From Deltaproteobacteria bacterium (GTDB taxonomy: Bacteria; Desulfobacterota; Syntrophorhabdia; Syntrophorhabdales; Syntrophorhabdaceae), in contig JAKLET010000018.1 of assembly GCA_022711595.1 (NCBI GenBank), positions 18,204 through 82,203 of the forward strand: a stretch of 64,000 nt of DNA, given 5' to 3'. Of this stretch, positions 34,715 to 44,084 are shown piece by piece. Each line of letters opens with the position of its first letter. Position 1 is the first letter of the stretch. Both the position numbers and the translations under genes were made by a program. Below the pieces are notes generated by a model. That model saw only the letters and a list, made by a program, of their open reading frames with translations, had not been told where the DNA came from and did no database searches.

Positions 34715-35995
34715 TTACGCCTCGCATTCAAGAATTGCTGCCAATCCCATGCCGCCGCCTATGCACATTGAAGTGAGGCCGTATTTGAGCCCGAGCCTCT
34801 TCATCTGGTAAAGGGCCGTTGTCACGAGGCGCGCACCCGTGCACCCGATGGGGTGACCGAGGGATATACCTCCGCCGAACATATTGCATTTATCCATATT
34901 TACGCCGAGTTCTCTGACACATGCGATCGCCTGTGATGAAAATGCCTCGTTCAATTCGATGCAGTCAATCTGATCGATCGTGAGACCGGCTTTCTTCAGG
35001 GCTTTCTGGATCGCGGGGATCGGGCCCAGGCCCATATATGCAGGATCGAGGCCGCCGTTTGCCCATGATATTATCCTGCCCATCGGTTTGAGGCCGAGCT
35101 CGTTTGCCTTGTCACGAGACATCATAACGACAGCCGCGGCTGCGTCGTTGAGACCCGATGCGTTGCCTGCCGTGACGGTCCCGTCTTTCTTGAATGCCGG
35201 TTTAAGGGCCGACATTTTTTCGATCGAAGTATCCATAGGTCTTTCGTCTGTATCGAACACCGCAGGGCCTTTTTTCGATTTGAGAGGGACGGGAACGATC
35301 TCATCTTTAAAGAGTCCGCCTTTGATGGCTGCCATTGCCCTCTGGTGGCTCAAAAGCCCGAATTCGTCCTGTTCCAGCCTCGAAATGCCGTATTTAGCTG
35401 CAATATTCTCGGCCGTGTTGCCCATGTGGTAGTTGTAGAAAATTTCCCAGATGCCGTCGAGAACCATGAGGTCGATCGCCTTTGTATCGAACATGCGGGC
35501 GCCGAATCTTAAACCCGGGATAGCGAAAGGTGCGAGGCTCATGTTTTCCATGCCGCCGGCAACGACAACTTCATTGTCGCCGACCTGGATCGACTGGTTC
35601 GCGAGAAGAATAGCACGAAGGCCGGAAGAGCAAACCTTGTTTATCGTGAAAGCAGCTGTTTCCTTGGGGATGCCGCCGCGGATGCTCGCCTGACGCCCCG
35701 GGTTCTGACCAAGGCTCCCCTGGAGGACATTGCCCATGATGACTTCGTCGATCACCACTTCTTTCAGGCCGGGGTCATAATCATAGTACTGTGCCTCAAG
35801 CTCTGTATCTGTCTTGCCTTCAAAGCACTTCGGCGCAACATCCTTGTCCTTGTTCTTCGAAGGTTTCAGGCCTGCCCGTTTAACCGCTTCCTTGATCGCT
35901 ATCCCGCCGAGCTCGACAGCCGGCACGTCCTTGAGTGACTGGCTGAACTGCCCTATAGCAGTCCTGGCGCACGAAACAATAACTGCCTCTTTCAT
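34715..35995 (-). CDS. Acetyl-CoA C-acetyltransferase (thiolase) with an N-terminal insertion
   Basis: 426 residues; a usual thiolase is about 390. The nucleophile is C122 in NKVCSSGLRAI, the other catalytic residues are in LNEAFSSQA, GHPIGCTGAR and CIGGGMG. Compared with the family, about 32 extra residues lie at 45-77, a charged segment (KPSKNKDKDVAPKCFEGK). AAAGGAG precedes ATG 35995. First gene of thl-crt-etfB-etfA, which covers thiolysis, hydration and electron transfer in beta-oxidation or its reverse; the hydroxyacyl- and acyl-CoA dehydrogenases are not here. Confidence 0.93.
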   Translation of the reverse strand: MKEAVIVSCARTAIGQFSQSLKDVPAVELGGIAIKEAVKRAGLKPSKNKDKDVAPKCFEGKTDTELEAQYYDYDPGLKEVVIDEVIMGNVLQGSLGQNPGRQASIRGGIPKETAAFTINKVCSSGLRAILLANQSIQVGDNEVVVAGGMENMSLAPFAIPGLRFGARMFDTKAIDLMVLDGIWEIFYNYHMGNTAENIAAKYGISRLEQDEFGLLSHQRAMAAIKGGLFKDEIVPVPLKSKKGPAVFDTDERPMDTSIEKMSALKPAFKKDGTVTAGNASGLNDAAAAVVMMSRDKANELGLKPMGRIISWANGGLDPAYMGLGPIPAIQKALKKAGLTIDQIDCIELNEAFSSQAIACVRELGVNMDKCNMFGGGISLGHPIGCTGARLVTTALYQMKRLGLKYGLTSMCIGGGMGLAAILECEA

Positions 35996-36417
35996 ACAGG
36001 TCTCCTTTCTTAAGTTGAAAAAAATTTCACAACCTTTTTATCGCAATTTCGGATATTTGTCAACGATTTTAATGAATATCGAAGGGTTGCCTGCAGAGCT
36101 TTCCGACCAATCGGCCTATCCCTCATGAGATGCGTAAAAAAAGGGTTGAATCGACCGGAATGATGACCGGTACGCCCGGCGGCAAAACGATCCCTGTGCC
36201 AGAGTTCATGACGTCAACCGGGAACCCGAAGAGGCGGTGCAACAGGCAGCGATGCAAACATAGAGGCTTGCCGCCCTGGTGTAAGATAGCCACGAGGAAG
36301 ACAAGCATCTTTGCGGATATCCGGGTAAATATGCAAGGAAATCTTGAGTTGATCCGAAAGAATATGCTAACATAGACCGATCATTATTTAATCCACAAAC
36401 CCTTTCCGAAAGGACAA
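35996..36417. other. 422-bp divergent intergenic region, no supported gene
   Basis: Between the thiolase operon (minus) and the DegT aminotransferase (plus). Short open frames exist on both strands at 36120-36375, but none has a ribosome site or a recognisable product. A minus-strand frame contains VLPPGVPVIIP, which faintly recalls the C-terminus of PLP decarboxylases and could be a gene remnant. This is too weak to call. Confidence 0.4.
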
Positions 36418-37533
36418 ATGACAAATATGAACATTCCCCCCATTAACCTGAAGGCCCAGTTCAAAGGCGTAAAGAAGGATATACTCAAGGGTGTCCGAGA
36501 GATCCTGGAAGAGCAGAAACTGATCCTCGGCCAGTATTGCCAGAAGCTCGAGGGGCAGATCGCATCTTTTTCCGGAGTCGGCCATGCAATATCATGCGCC
36601 AACGGTACCGATGCGCTTATCCTTGCGCTCATGGCACTGGGGATAGAAAACGGCGACGAGGTCATCACCACCCCCTATACGTTCTTTTCGACGGCCAGTT
36701 CCATCAGCCTTGTCGGTGCAAGACCGGTCTTTATTGACATTCAGAAAAGCGACATGAATATCGATGCCTCTCTCATCGAAAACGCTATTACGGAAAGAAC
36801 GAAGGCCATCATGGTGGTGCACCTTTTCGGAAGGTTATGTGATATGGACAGGATACTCGCCATATCTAAAAAGCATAATATTCCCGTCATAGAAGACATG
36901 GCGCAGGCGCTCGGCGCAAAAAGGGGCGGTATAGCCGCCGGCTGCTTCGGCGATATAGCCGCCACCAGTTTTTATCCGACAAAAAACCTTGGCGGCATCG
37001 GCGAAGGAGGAATGGTGCTCACGAAACGAGACGACCTTGGAGAGAAGACCAGAAAGCTCCGGGTGCACGGCATGGGAGACAAACAATACATCCATGAAAT
37101 GATCGGTTTCAATAGCAGGCTCGACGAGATAAAAGCCCTGGCTCTCAGCGTCAAGTTCGAAAAACTATCCCAATGGAACAAAAAACGGCTCGAAAACGCC
37201 GGTTATTACAACATGCACCTCAGGGACCTTCCCATCACGCTGCCCCCGATCGATGATGAGACGTCGCACATCTTCCACCATTATGTTATCCGCACCCAGG
37301 AGCGTGACGCCCTGCAGGCCCACATGAAAGAGAAAGGGGTCATGACGGGCATCTATTACCCGCTGCCCCTCCACATGCAGCCCTGTTTTTCGTATCTCGG
37401 ATGCAAGGAGGGAGATTTCCCTGTGGCCGAGGAAGCGGCCCGTACAAGTCTTGCACTGCCTGTCTTCCCGGAACTGAAAAAGATGGAAAAAGACCATATT
37501 ATCAAAACGGTGAGATCGTTCTTTGAGAAATAA
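36418..37533 (+). CDS. DegT/DnrJ/EryC1/StrS-family PLP aminotransferase
   Basis: 371 residues. Fold landmarks: CANGTDALILALMALGIENG, DEVITTPYTFFSTASSISL, DMAQALGA, and the PLP lysine in SFYPTKNLGGIGEGG. These enzymes make amino sugars for surface polysaccharides, or act as regulators. AAGGA precedes ATG 36418 closely; ATG 36427 is a possible second start. It stands alone, with no sugar-nucleotide genes adjacent, so its substrate cannot be inferred. Confidence 0.9.
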   Translation: MTNMNIPPINLKAQFKGVKKDILKGVREILEEQKLILGQYCQKLEGQIASFSGVGHAISCANGTDALILALMALGIENGDEVITTPYTFFSTASSISLVGARPVFIDIQKSDMNIDASLIENAITERTKAIMVVHLFGRLCDMDRILAISKKHNIPVIEDMAQALGAKRGGIAAGCFGDIAATSFYPTKNLGGIGEGGMVLTKRDDLGEKTRKLRVHGMGDKQYIHEMIGFNSRLDEIKALALSVKFEKLSQWNKKRLENAGYYNMHLRDLPITLPPIDDETSHIFHHYVIRTQERDALQAHMKEKGVMTGIYYPLPLHMQPCFSYLGCKEGDFPVAEEAARTSLALPVFPELKKMEKDHIIKTVRSFFEK

Positions 37534-37594
37534 CAACCAATGATTCATCCGACCAGATCCCGAATCTGTCCGTTATTGGTTATCGATAAATTGG

Positions 37595-40192
37595 TTATTC
37601 TTTTTTCAATTGCTTATTGTTTTTCACTTTTCCTGCCAGAAATCTCACCATCGTTTCCGGTGTGAGGTATTTTCTGGCCACCCTGTCGACATCCACTTTT
37701 GTCACTTTTTCAATATGTGGCGGCCATGTCTTAAAGGAGCCCGGGGGCAATCCATAGAGCGTATCGAAACACATGGCCGAAGAGATGGCGCCGTTCGACT
37801 GGATCTTTATATAATGATTTCCGATGAGGTAGCGTTTTCCGTCCTCGACCTCTTTATCAGTAAACCCCTTCTCCCTGATCCTCTCTATCTCTTCACCCGC
37901 AATGCGGATGACGTCTTTCACAAATTTCTCGCTCGTGCCTATATATATACCCATCGCACCGGTCTCATAGGCCATCTGGTTGAAGAACGTCAAGGCGTAG
38001 GCATAAGGGTTCTCCTCCCTCAACACCTGATGTATCCTGCCTCCCATCCCTGAAAGGATGGCATCGAGCACTTCGGCTGCATACCTGTCCTTGTCGATCA
38101 GTCCCGGTCCAAGAAAACCGAATACGATATGTGTCTGCTGGATGTCCTTCTCCAGGTCCACATCTTTTCTGGCAGCCTTCGGGTATACCTTGAGAAGGTC
38201 GGTCTTTTCGCCTTTCCATCCACGCAGCAATTCACCGACAAGGGCAAAAACCTCTTTTTCGTCAACATCACCCGAGATTGCCAGAACGGCCCCACGGGGG
38301 GTTACATACCGCTTGTATGCTTTCGTGATCTCCTGGAGGGACATGTGTTCCACATCCTCTTCTTTTCCCATGGGGTCGCGGCTGTAAGGGTGACCTGCGA
38401 ATATCTCCTCATTGAAACGCATGAACGTTTGACCAACGGGATCATCATCTCTCTGGCGTATCTCCGACAATATCTCCCGCTTGACCCTTCGGAGTTCCTC
38501 GTCCTTCATGTCTGTTTCCATAAGGATCTCTTTCAGCAGGGACATCACCTCTTTCAGGTCCTTACTCAGGAACTTTCCTGAAAGACCAAAGAGATTTCGT
38601 CCGTTGAAAGGTGAAAGCGATCCCGCAAGAAGGTCTGTCTCTTTGGCTATCTGTGAAGAGCTTTTCTTTTTAGTCCCCTTTAAAAGCATTCTCGAAAGAA
38701 GGTTGAATTCTCCAACCATCCCTTCAGCCTCTTTCTTGGATCCGCCTATAAATCCCATCTTGAATGCAAAGCTCGGGGAAGAGGTGTTTCTGTTGACAAG
38801 ACACGTAAGGCCGTTCTCAAAGGTGTGTTTGAACGGATTACTGCGCTTCGGCTTCATTATGACGATGCGCCTGTCTCTTGCCCCAAGGTATTTACCGGCC
38901 GCCCTTTTCACGTCATCCTTCGTTACTGCATCAACGGCCTTCAGGTATTTTTCTATGAAATGCGGGTCATTGGTCACAGTCTTGGAATCGCCTATCTGAC
39001 GTGCCCTTCCCTGCACGGTTTCGGCATCGTATATATAGTACGCCTTAAGCATGTTCTTGGCTTTTGTAAGCTCCCAATCCCGAATATTCTTTTCTTTTAC
39101 AGCAGCAAGTTCCTTGTCTATCCCCGATATCACCTTTTCAGTGTCATCCCCGGCATAATTTGCGTAAATGATGAATAGGCCATCCTCTTTCGGAGTAAAG
39201 ACGTATGTCGATATGCCGTTCACCACACCTTTTTTCTTTTTTAAGGTCTCCTGGAGCCTCGAGCTTTCCGAATCTCCCAGAATGACCCCGAGCACGTCAA
39301 GCACAGGTACATCAGGGTCGGTCCTTTTCGGAGCTGGGTACGCAAGGGCAAGGTAGTTTTCCCTCACATCTTTTTCCAGGATTTTTTGCGATTCCCTTGC
39401 GGCTGCGTTATTCGTTATCTGCCGGGCAGGTGCCTTCCCTGCTTTTAACCCTGAAAAATGTTTATCGATGAGTGCAAAAGCCTCTTTTTTATCGAAATCG
39501 CCCGCTATCACCACGGCCATGTTCTGAGGAATGTAATGGGAACGGAAATAATCGACGATATCCTGCCTCGAGATCTTTTCAACGGTATCGCTGAAACCGA
39601 TGATCGGCCTTTCATAAAGCTTCCCCTGATAGCTCAGGGCGAACATCTCCTTGAAAAGCTTTCGCTGCGGGTCATCTTCGCCCATCTTGATCTCTTCGAG
39701 TATGACCTTTCTTTCTTTTGTTATCTCGTCTTCAGGAAAAGCGGGGTTCTTCACCGATTCGACAAGAAGTTCGAAACCTTCCCGGAACACCTTCGCGGGA
39801 ATGGTGATATGGTACACGGTGTTGTCAAACGACGTAAATGCGTTGACGCTTCCGCCCATGGCCTCAATTTGCGAAGCAAACACATTTCCTTTGAGTTTTT
39901 CAGTCCCTTTGAAGATAAGATGTTCGATGAAATGAGTAACACCGGCGATGGATTCGTTCTCATCGCTGCTGCCAACATTAACCCATATCTGTATGGCAAT
40001 AACGCCCGTGTTCTTTCTTTCCTCAAGAATATAATTGAGTCCATTGCGAAGAGAATGCACTTCCATTGCTTCCATCCTTCCCGGGTAAAGCAGGGTAATA
40101 AGAAATATTGACAGAACCGAAAGAGAAATAAAGAAGAAAGGCCCCCGAAAGGGCCTTTCTTCTTTTCTGAAACAAGAGAATATTGAGGCCAT
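37595..40192 (-). CDS. Fused double-domain M16 zinc peptidase (insulinase family)
   Basis: About 865 residues from ATG 40192: a hydrophobic N-terminal segment (about 15-36), then two M16 units. The first has the inverted zinc motif HFIEH in GVTHFIEHLIFKGTEKLKG. The second (from about residue 480) keeps the fold (LLSRMLLKGTKKKSSSQIA) but has lost HxxEH, so one half is catalytic and the other supports. This resembles PqqL-type or fused processing-peptidase pairs. The start is uncertain: ATG 40192 reads through a perfect terminator hairpin at 40130-40165. Starts at 40075 or 40066 avoid it but remove the signal-like helix. Confidence 0.88.
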   Translation of the reverse strand: MASIFSCFRKEERPFRGPFFFISLSVLSIFLITLLYPGRMEAMEVHSLRNGLNYILEERKNTGVIAIQIWVNVGSSDENESIAGVTHFIEHLIFKGTEKLKGNVFASQIEAMGGSVNAFTSFDNTVYHITIPAKVFREGFELLVESVKNPAFPEDEITKERKVILEEIKMGEDDPQRKLFKEMFALSYQGKLYERPIIGFSDTVEKISRQDIVDYFRSHYIPQNMAVVIAGDFDKKEAFALIDKHFSGLKAGKAPARQITNNAAARESQKILEKDVRENYLALAYPAPKRTDPDVPVLDVLGVILGDSESSRLQETLKKKKGVVNGISTYVFTPKEDGLFIIYANYAGDDTEKVISGIDKELAAVKEKNIRDWELTKAKNMLKAYYIYDAETVQGRARQIGDSKTVTNDPHFIEKYLKAVDAVTKDDVKRAAGKYLGARDRRIVIMKPKRSNPFKHTFENGLTCLVNRNTSSPSFAFKMGFIGGSKKEAEGMVGEFNLLSRMLLKGTKKKSSSQIAKETDLLAGSLSPFNGRNLFGLSGKFLSKDLKEVMSLLKEILMETDMKDEELRRVKREILSEIRQRDDDPVGQTFMRFNEEIFAGHPYSRDPMGKEEDVEHMSLQEITKAYKRYVTPRGAVLAISGDVDEKEVFALVGELLRGWKGEKTDLLKVYPKAARKDVDLEKDIQQTHIVFGFLGPGLIDKDRYAAEVLDAILSGMGGRIHQVLREENPYAYALTFFNQMAYETGAMGIYIGTSEKFVKDVIRIAGEEIERIREKGFTDKEVEDGKRYLIGNHYIKIQSNGAISSAMCFDTLYGLPPGSFKTWPPHIEKVTKVDVDRVARKYLTPETMVRFLAGKVKNNKQLKKE
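40130..40165 (-). terminator. Perfect 15-bp hairpin after iorB, inside the M16 5' end
   Basis: AAAGAAGAAAGGCCC (40130-40144) pairs perfectly with 40151-40165 around a 6-nt loop, and on the minus strand ends in a T-rich run. It sits 35 bp past the iorB stop and is the natural terminator of iorAB. It also lies inside the longest M16 reading frame, encoding the EERPFRGPFFF part. Confidence 0.75.
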
Positions 40193-40199
40193 GCGGATA

Positions 40200-40793
40200 T
40201 TACAGGGCCTTTTTTCCTGCCTGGAACGCCTTGATGTTAAGGTCGTGCAGCTTCGGGGCAAGGAGCTTCTTTATCGCGTCGATGAAGAATGACTCCTTGA
40301 TCTTCGGGAAGAAGTTGGAGAATGCGCCAACGAGAACAACGTTCTGAGCCTGCAGGTTGCCAAGCTCTTTCGCTATCCCGAGCCCGTCGACAACGTGGAC
40401 ATTTCCTTTGAAATGCTTCTTGAACACTTCGGGAACACCCTGGGGATACTGCATCTGTCCAAGGCTGACCGAAGGAGGAAGTATTTCCTGGGTATTAATG
40501 ACGATCTTTCCTTCAGGTTTTACCCAGTTGATATAGCGGAGGGCTTCCAGGAGTTCGAAAGAGAGGAGAAAGTCAACATCACCGTATTTGATGATGGGTG
40601 AATAGACCTTTTTTCCATACCTGAAATGAGTGGTGACATCGCCGCCCCTCTGGGCCATACCGTGGACTTCCGCTTTCTTGACATCATATCCGGCCCTGAT
40701 GAAGACCTCGCCAAGAATGTTGCTTGCAAGGATGGCACCCTGCCCGCCTACACCGGAAAGAAATATGTTAGTGGTTTTTTCGTCTTTTTTCAT
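40200..40793 (-). CDS. iorB: Indolepyruvate:ferredoxin oxidoreductase, beta subunit
   Basis: 197 residues of the pyruvate-ferredoxin oxidoreductase gamma type: FLSGVGGQGAILASNILGE, HGMAQRGGDVTTHFRYG, and EALRYINWVKPEGKIVINTQ. GAGGCG lies before ATG 40793. Forms the complex with IorA, decarboxylating aryl- or indolepyruvates to acyl-CoA with reduced ferredoxin, which fits amino-acid or aromatic fermentation. Confidence 0.94.
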   Translation of the reverse strand: MKKDEKTTNIFLSGVGGQGAILASNILGEVFIRAGYDVKKAEVHGMAQRGGDVTTHFRYGKKVYSPIIKYGDVDFLLSFELLEALRYINWVKPEGKIVINTQEILPPSVSLGQMQYPQGVPEVFKKHFKGNVHVVDGLGIAKELGNLQAQNVVLVGAFSNFFPKIKESFFIDAIKKLLAPKLHDLNIKAFQAGKKAL

Positions 40794-40803
40794 ATTCGCC
40801 TCC

Positions 40804-42618
40804 TCACTTCTTTGCCGGTTCTATGGCGTCGAATTTACATACCTGAACACAAACTTCACAGCCAACGCACTGATCGGGGTTGATGTAGACGGTGCCTTTT
40901 CTCTTGTTGCCGTCCTTCGTCTGGCCTGCGCCTTCTCTCCAGCTGATGGCTGGGCAGTTTATCTCGAGGCACATCTTGCAGCCGCGGCACTTGTCCGTAT
41001 TGATCACATACAGAGGATTTTTAAATTTTTCGAGAGGTTTCGCCCTGCGGAGAAGCATACACGGGCTGTCTTTGCAAAGAATAAGGGATGCCTCATTCTT
41101 GTTCATCTCTTCCTTGACGATCTCCATAGTTTCCTTGATGTTGTATGGATCGACGTAGCGGATGTTGGCGTCCTTCACTCCGATTGCCTTACCTATCTCG
41201 CGGTAGTCGACCTGGTTCGCCACTTCGCCGCGGACGGTAAAACCTGTTCCCGCGTGTTCCTGGTGCCCGGTCATACCGGTGATTCTGTTGTCGAGGACGA
41301 TAGTCGTCGAGGTGCCTTTATTGTATGCGGCATTCATAAGCGGAAGAATGCCCGAGTGGAGGAATGTTGAGTCGCCGAGAACGGCAACCATCTTTCCTAA
41401 GGCGTCTTTGCCCATGGCCTTCATGGCGCCGTGAACCTGGCCGCCGCCTGCACCCATACAGATGGTGGTGTGAAGGGCTGAGATCGGCGGTGCAACTGCC
41501 AGCGTGTAACAGCCGATATCACCGAACACGAAAGCGCCAAGCTTCTTGAGCGCATAAAAAAGCGGCCTGTGAGAACAGCCGGCGCAAAGATTCGGGGGTC
41601 TTCTCGGCAGGTCTTCCGGTTTCACGCGGACCTTGGGTGCCTTATATGACTTGCCCTTTACGGCCTTCTCGATGATTTCCGGTGAGAGTTCGTACATATT
41701 GGGGATAATGTCTTTACCATGGAAAACCTTGTGACCCATGGCCCTGATCTCTGTTTCGAAAAATGGGTCCAGTTCCTCGATGACCATGACCTTCTTCACC
41801 TTCTTGAAGAAATCGGCGATCATCTTCTTCGGAAGCGGCCAGACCATACCAAGCTTCAGGAAGGAGTATTCCGGGAAAACCTCTTTCGCGTACATATAAG
41901 CGGCGCCGCTTGCTATGATACCGATGTTCTTGCTGTTGATCTCCATCTTGTTGAGCTTGGTCTTGTCGGCGAATGCCTCTAATTTCTGCATACGTTCTTC
42001 GACGGCTTTCCTTCTCGGCCGGACATTGGCCGGGACCATGACGTATTTTGTGGCAAGTTTCGGATCGAGTCCCAGGGGGATCTTCGATTCCACCCTTTTA
42101 CCCGTCTGAACCAGTGAATCGGCATGGGCAATGCGTGTCACCGTTCTCAAAAGGACCGGGGTGTCGAATTTCTCACTGATGTCGAATGCGGCCTTGGTGA
42201 ACTCATAGCATTCCTGCGCGTCGCCCGGCTCAATCATCGGAACCTTTCCAAACCGAGCCCAGTTACGGCTGTCCTGCTCGTTCTGGGAGCTGTGAACGTT
42301 CGGGTCGTCGGCAACGACTATCATGAGTCCGCCCTTGATACCCGTGTAGGCAAGGGTCATCAAGGCATCGGAGGCAACGTTCATCCCAACGTGCTTCATG
42401 GAGGCCATTGCCCTGGCGCCGGCAATGGCCGCGCCTGATGCTACCTGAACGGCAACCATTTCATTGGGTGACCATTCAGCATAAATCTCGGGATAATTAT
42501 CTGCGACATCTTTGAGGATTTCACTGCTCGGTGTTCCGGGATATGCGGCAGCGACAGTCACACCCGCTTCCCAGGCACCTCTTGCGATTGCTGCGTTTCC
42601 TTGCATAATCTCTTTCAT
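40804..42618 (-). CDS. iorA: Indolepyruvate:ferredoxin oxidoreductase, alpha subunit
   Basis: 604 residues. N-terminal pyrimidine-binding domain (MQGNAAIARGAWEAGVTVAA), TPP-binding site (VFGDIGCYTLAVAPPI and DNRITGMTGHQEHAG), and a C-terminal ferredoxin domain with CRGCKMCLEINCP and CVGCEVCVQVCKF. It is 10 bp upstream of iorB. A single terminal cluster domain is the norm for IorA. The 149-bp leader upstream contains a good ribosome site (GGGGG) and an AT-rich stretch. Confidence 0.95.
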   Translation of the reverse strand: MKEIMQGNAAIARGAWEAGVTVAAAYPGTPSSEILKDVADNYPEIYAEWSPNEMVAVQVASGAAIAGARAMASMKHVGMNVASDALMTLAYTGIKGGLMIVVADDPNVHSSQNEQDSRNWARFGKVPMIEPGDAQECYEFTKAAFDISEKFDTPVLLRTVTRIAHADSLVQTGKRVESKIPLGLDPKLATKYVMVPANVRPRRKAVEERMQKLEAFADKTKLNKMEINSKNIGIIASGAAYMYAKEVFPEYSFLKLGMVWPLPKKMIADFFKKVKKVMVIEELDPFFETEIRAMGHKVFHGKDIIPNMYELSPEIIEKAVKGKSYKAPKVRVKPEDLPRRPPNLCAGCSHRPLFYALKKLGAFVFGDIGCYTLAVAPPISALHTTICMGAGGGQVHGAMKAMGKDALGKMVAVLGDSTFLHSGILPLMNAAYNKGTSTTIVLDNRITGMTGHQEHAGTGFTVRGEVANQVDYREIGKAIGVKDANIRYVDPYNIKETMEIVKEEMNKNEASLILCKDSPCMLLRRAKPLEKFKNPLYVINTDKCRGCKMCLEINCPAISWREGAGQTKDGNKRKGTVYINPDQCVGCEVCVQVCKFDAIEPAKK

Positions 42619-42767
42619 ACTACCCCCATAATGGCGTATCGCCTGGATTTTGAGTGATTAACAGCTCACCTCCTTCAACACATAATTTTTTATCATTTTT
42701 TTATTGCTTGTTAATTAATTCACGCATTATTTTCAACAAATTAACCATGCTTTGTCAAGAAATATCG

Positions 42768-44084
42768 TTATCCGGCCCGCAGGGTTGAAAGGAATTTTAA
42801 TATCCTCCCGCATCCCTCCAAACCTTCCCTGATATTCTCAATGGAAATCCTTTCATCTTTACCGTGCATTCTCAACAATTCTTCCTTATTTAATGTTATG
42901 GGGAAAAAACCGTATGAAGGGACGCCGAGATTCCTGAAATACCTCAGGTCTGTCGCACCAGTCATGATGTATGGAAGAATGGGGACGTCCTCTCCCTTTA
43001 ACGACCTGACGCATTTTCCAATCCCGTGGAAATAAACAGTGCCGTACCGGGAGGACCCGGGTTCACCGATCCCGGCGCCTATCCGTTCGATCTCGACATC
43101 TTCGCCTGCAAGCCTGCCGATCTTTTTAAAGAAGTTTTCATGGCTCTCTCCCGGCAGCAGGCGGGCGTCGAAATACGCCTCAGACCCTGCCGGGATTACG
43201 TTGACCTTTTCTCCGCCCCTTAATATAGTCAGCGTCACTGTATTGCGCAGGATGGCGTTATAGATCTCGTTGGATTCAAGATAGCTTTTCCATTTTTTAC
43301 TTTTCAAGGCCCTGTCCAGTGTCGGAAATTTCGAGCCTTCCATGATCTTTCCTTCCAGGGTGCCCTTCAGATACGCAGAAGTGATCGCCGTTCTTTTCAT
43401 CGGCCATTTGTGCGAAAGGATCCTTCCCGAGGCCGCAACGATCTTTTCGTTCGCGTTGTCTCCATGGGGCATTGACCCGTGCCCTCCCCTGCCCCTGGCC
43501 CTGACAATGAACTGGCCCAATTGTTTCTCGGTGACCGCTATCTGGGCATTCACATGACCGCCCTCTTTTATCATGAATCCGCCCTCGCTGAGCACAAAAG
43601 AGGCATTGCGCAGTTCAGGCACTTTTTTCAGCATGAATTCGACGCCGTGGCTGCCTCCCACCTCTTCATCGCAGGTGGCCAGGTAAATAATGTCCCTTTC
43701 AGGCTTGACCCCTTCCCCTGCAAGCGCCATGAAAGCGATCAACTGGCAGATGGCCTGTGACTTCATATCAATAGCTCCCCTGCCATACAGATATCCGCCC
43801 TTGATCTCTGCACCGAAGGGGTCGACCGTCCATTCCGCTTCATTGACGGGGACAACATCCACGTGACTTAAGAGAATGACGGGCCTTCCCTTTTCTTTTC
43901 CTTTTATCCGTGCCAGGATATTTGCGCGCCTCGGGACAGCGGAGAATATTTCGCTCACGATGCCTTCGCGCCTCAGGACATCTTCGAGGAAAAGCACCGC
44001 GTCCTCTTCGTTGCCGGGCGGGTTCGAAGTGTTAATGCGCATGAAATTGCGAATCAATTCAACAGAATCATCAAATGTTTTCAT
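42768..44084 (-). CDS. M20 family metallopeptidase (ArgE/DapE/carboxypeptidase-like)
   Basis: 438 residues from ATG 44084, which overlaps the diguanylate cyclase gene by 14 bp. Zinc ligands and catalytic residues: LLSHVDVVPV, GRGAIDMKSQ and CDEEVGGSHG. The dimerisation domain contains ARGRGGHGSMPH. It has the full length and the YFRNLGVPSYGFFP segment typical of the M20 carboxypeptidase/acylase group. No signal peptide. The substrate is not identifiable. Confidence 0.9.
   Translation of the reverse strand: MKTFDDSVELIRNFMRINTSNPPGNEEDAVLFLEDVLRREGIVSEIFSAVPRRANILARIKGKEKGRPVILLSHVDVVPVNEAEWTVDPFGAEIKGGYLYGRGAIDMKSQAICQLIAFMALAGEGVKPERDIIYLATCDEEVGGSHGVEFMLKKVPELRNASFVLSEGGFMIKEGGHVNAQIAVTEKQLGQFIVRARGRGGHGSMPHGDNANEKIVAASGRILSHKWPMKRTAITSAYLKGTLEGKIMEGSKFPTLDRALKSKKWKSYLESNEIYNAILRNTVTLTILRGGEKVNVIPAGSEAYFDARLLPGESHENFFKKIGRLAGEDVEIERIGAGIGEPGSSRYGTVYFHGIGKCVRSLKGEDVPILPYIMTGATDLRYFRNLGVPSYGFFPITLNKEELLRMHGKDERISIENIREGLEGCGRILKFLSTLRAG

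Noticed and set aside
36120..36375. Short ORFs on both strands in the thiolase-DegT gap, one with VLPPGVPVIIP
   Set aside because: No ribosome site, no clear family, and the decarboxylase-like fragment is too short to call a pseudogene.
37610..40111. Several long plus-strand ORFs opposite the M16 peptidase
   Set aside because: Antisense shadows of the repeat-structured M16 gene.
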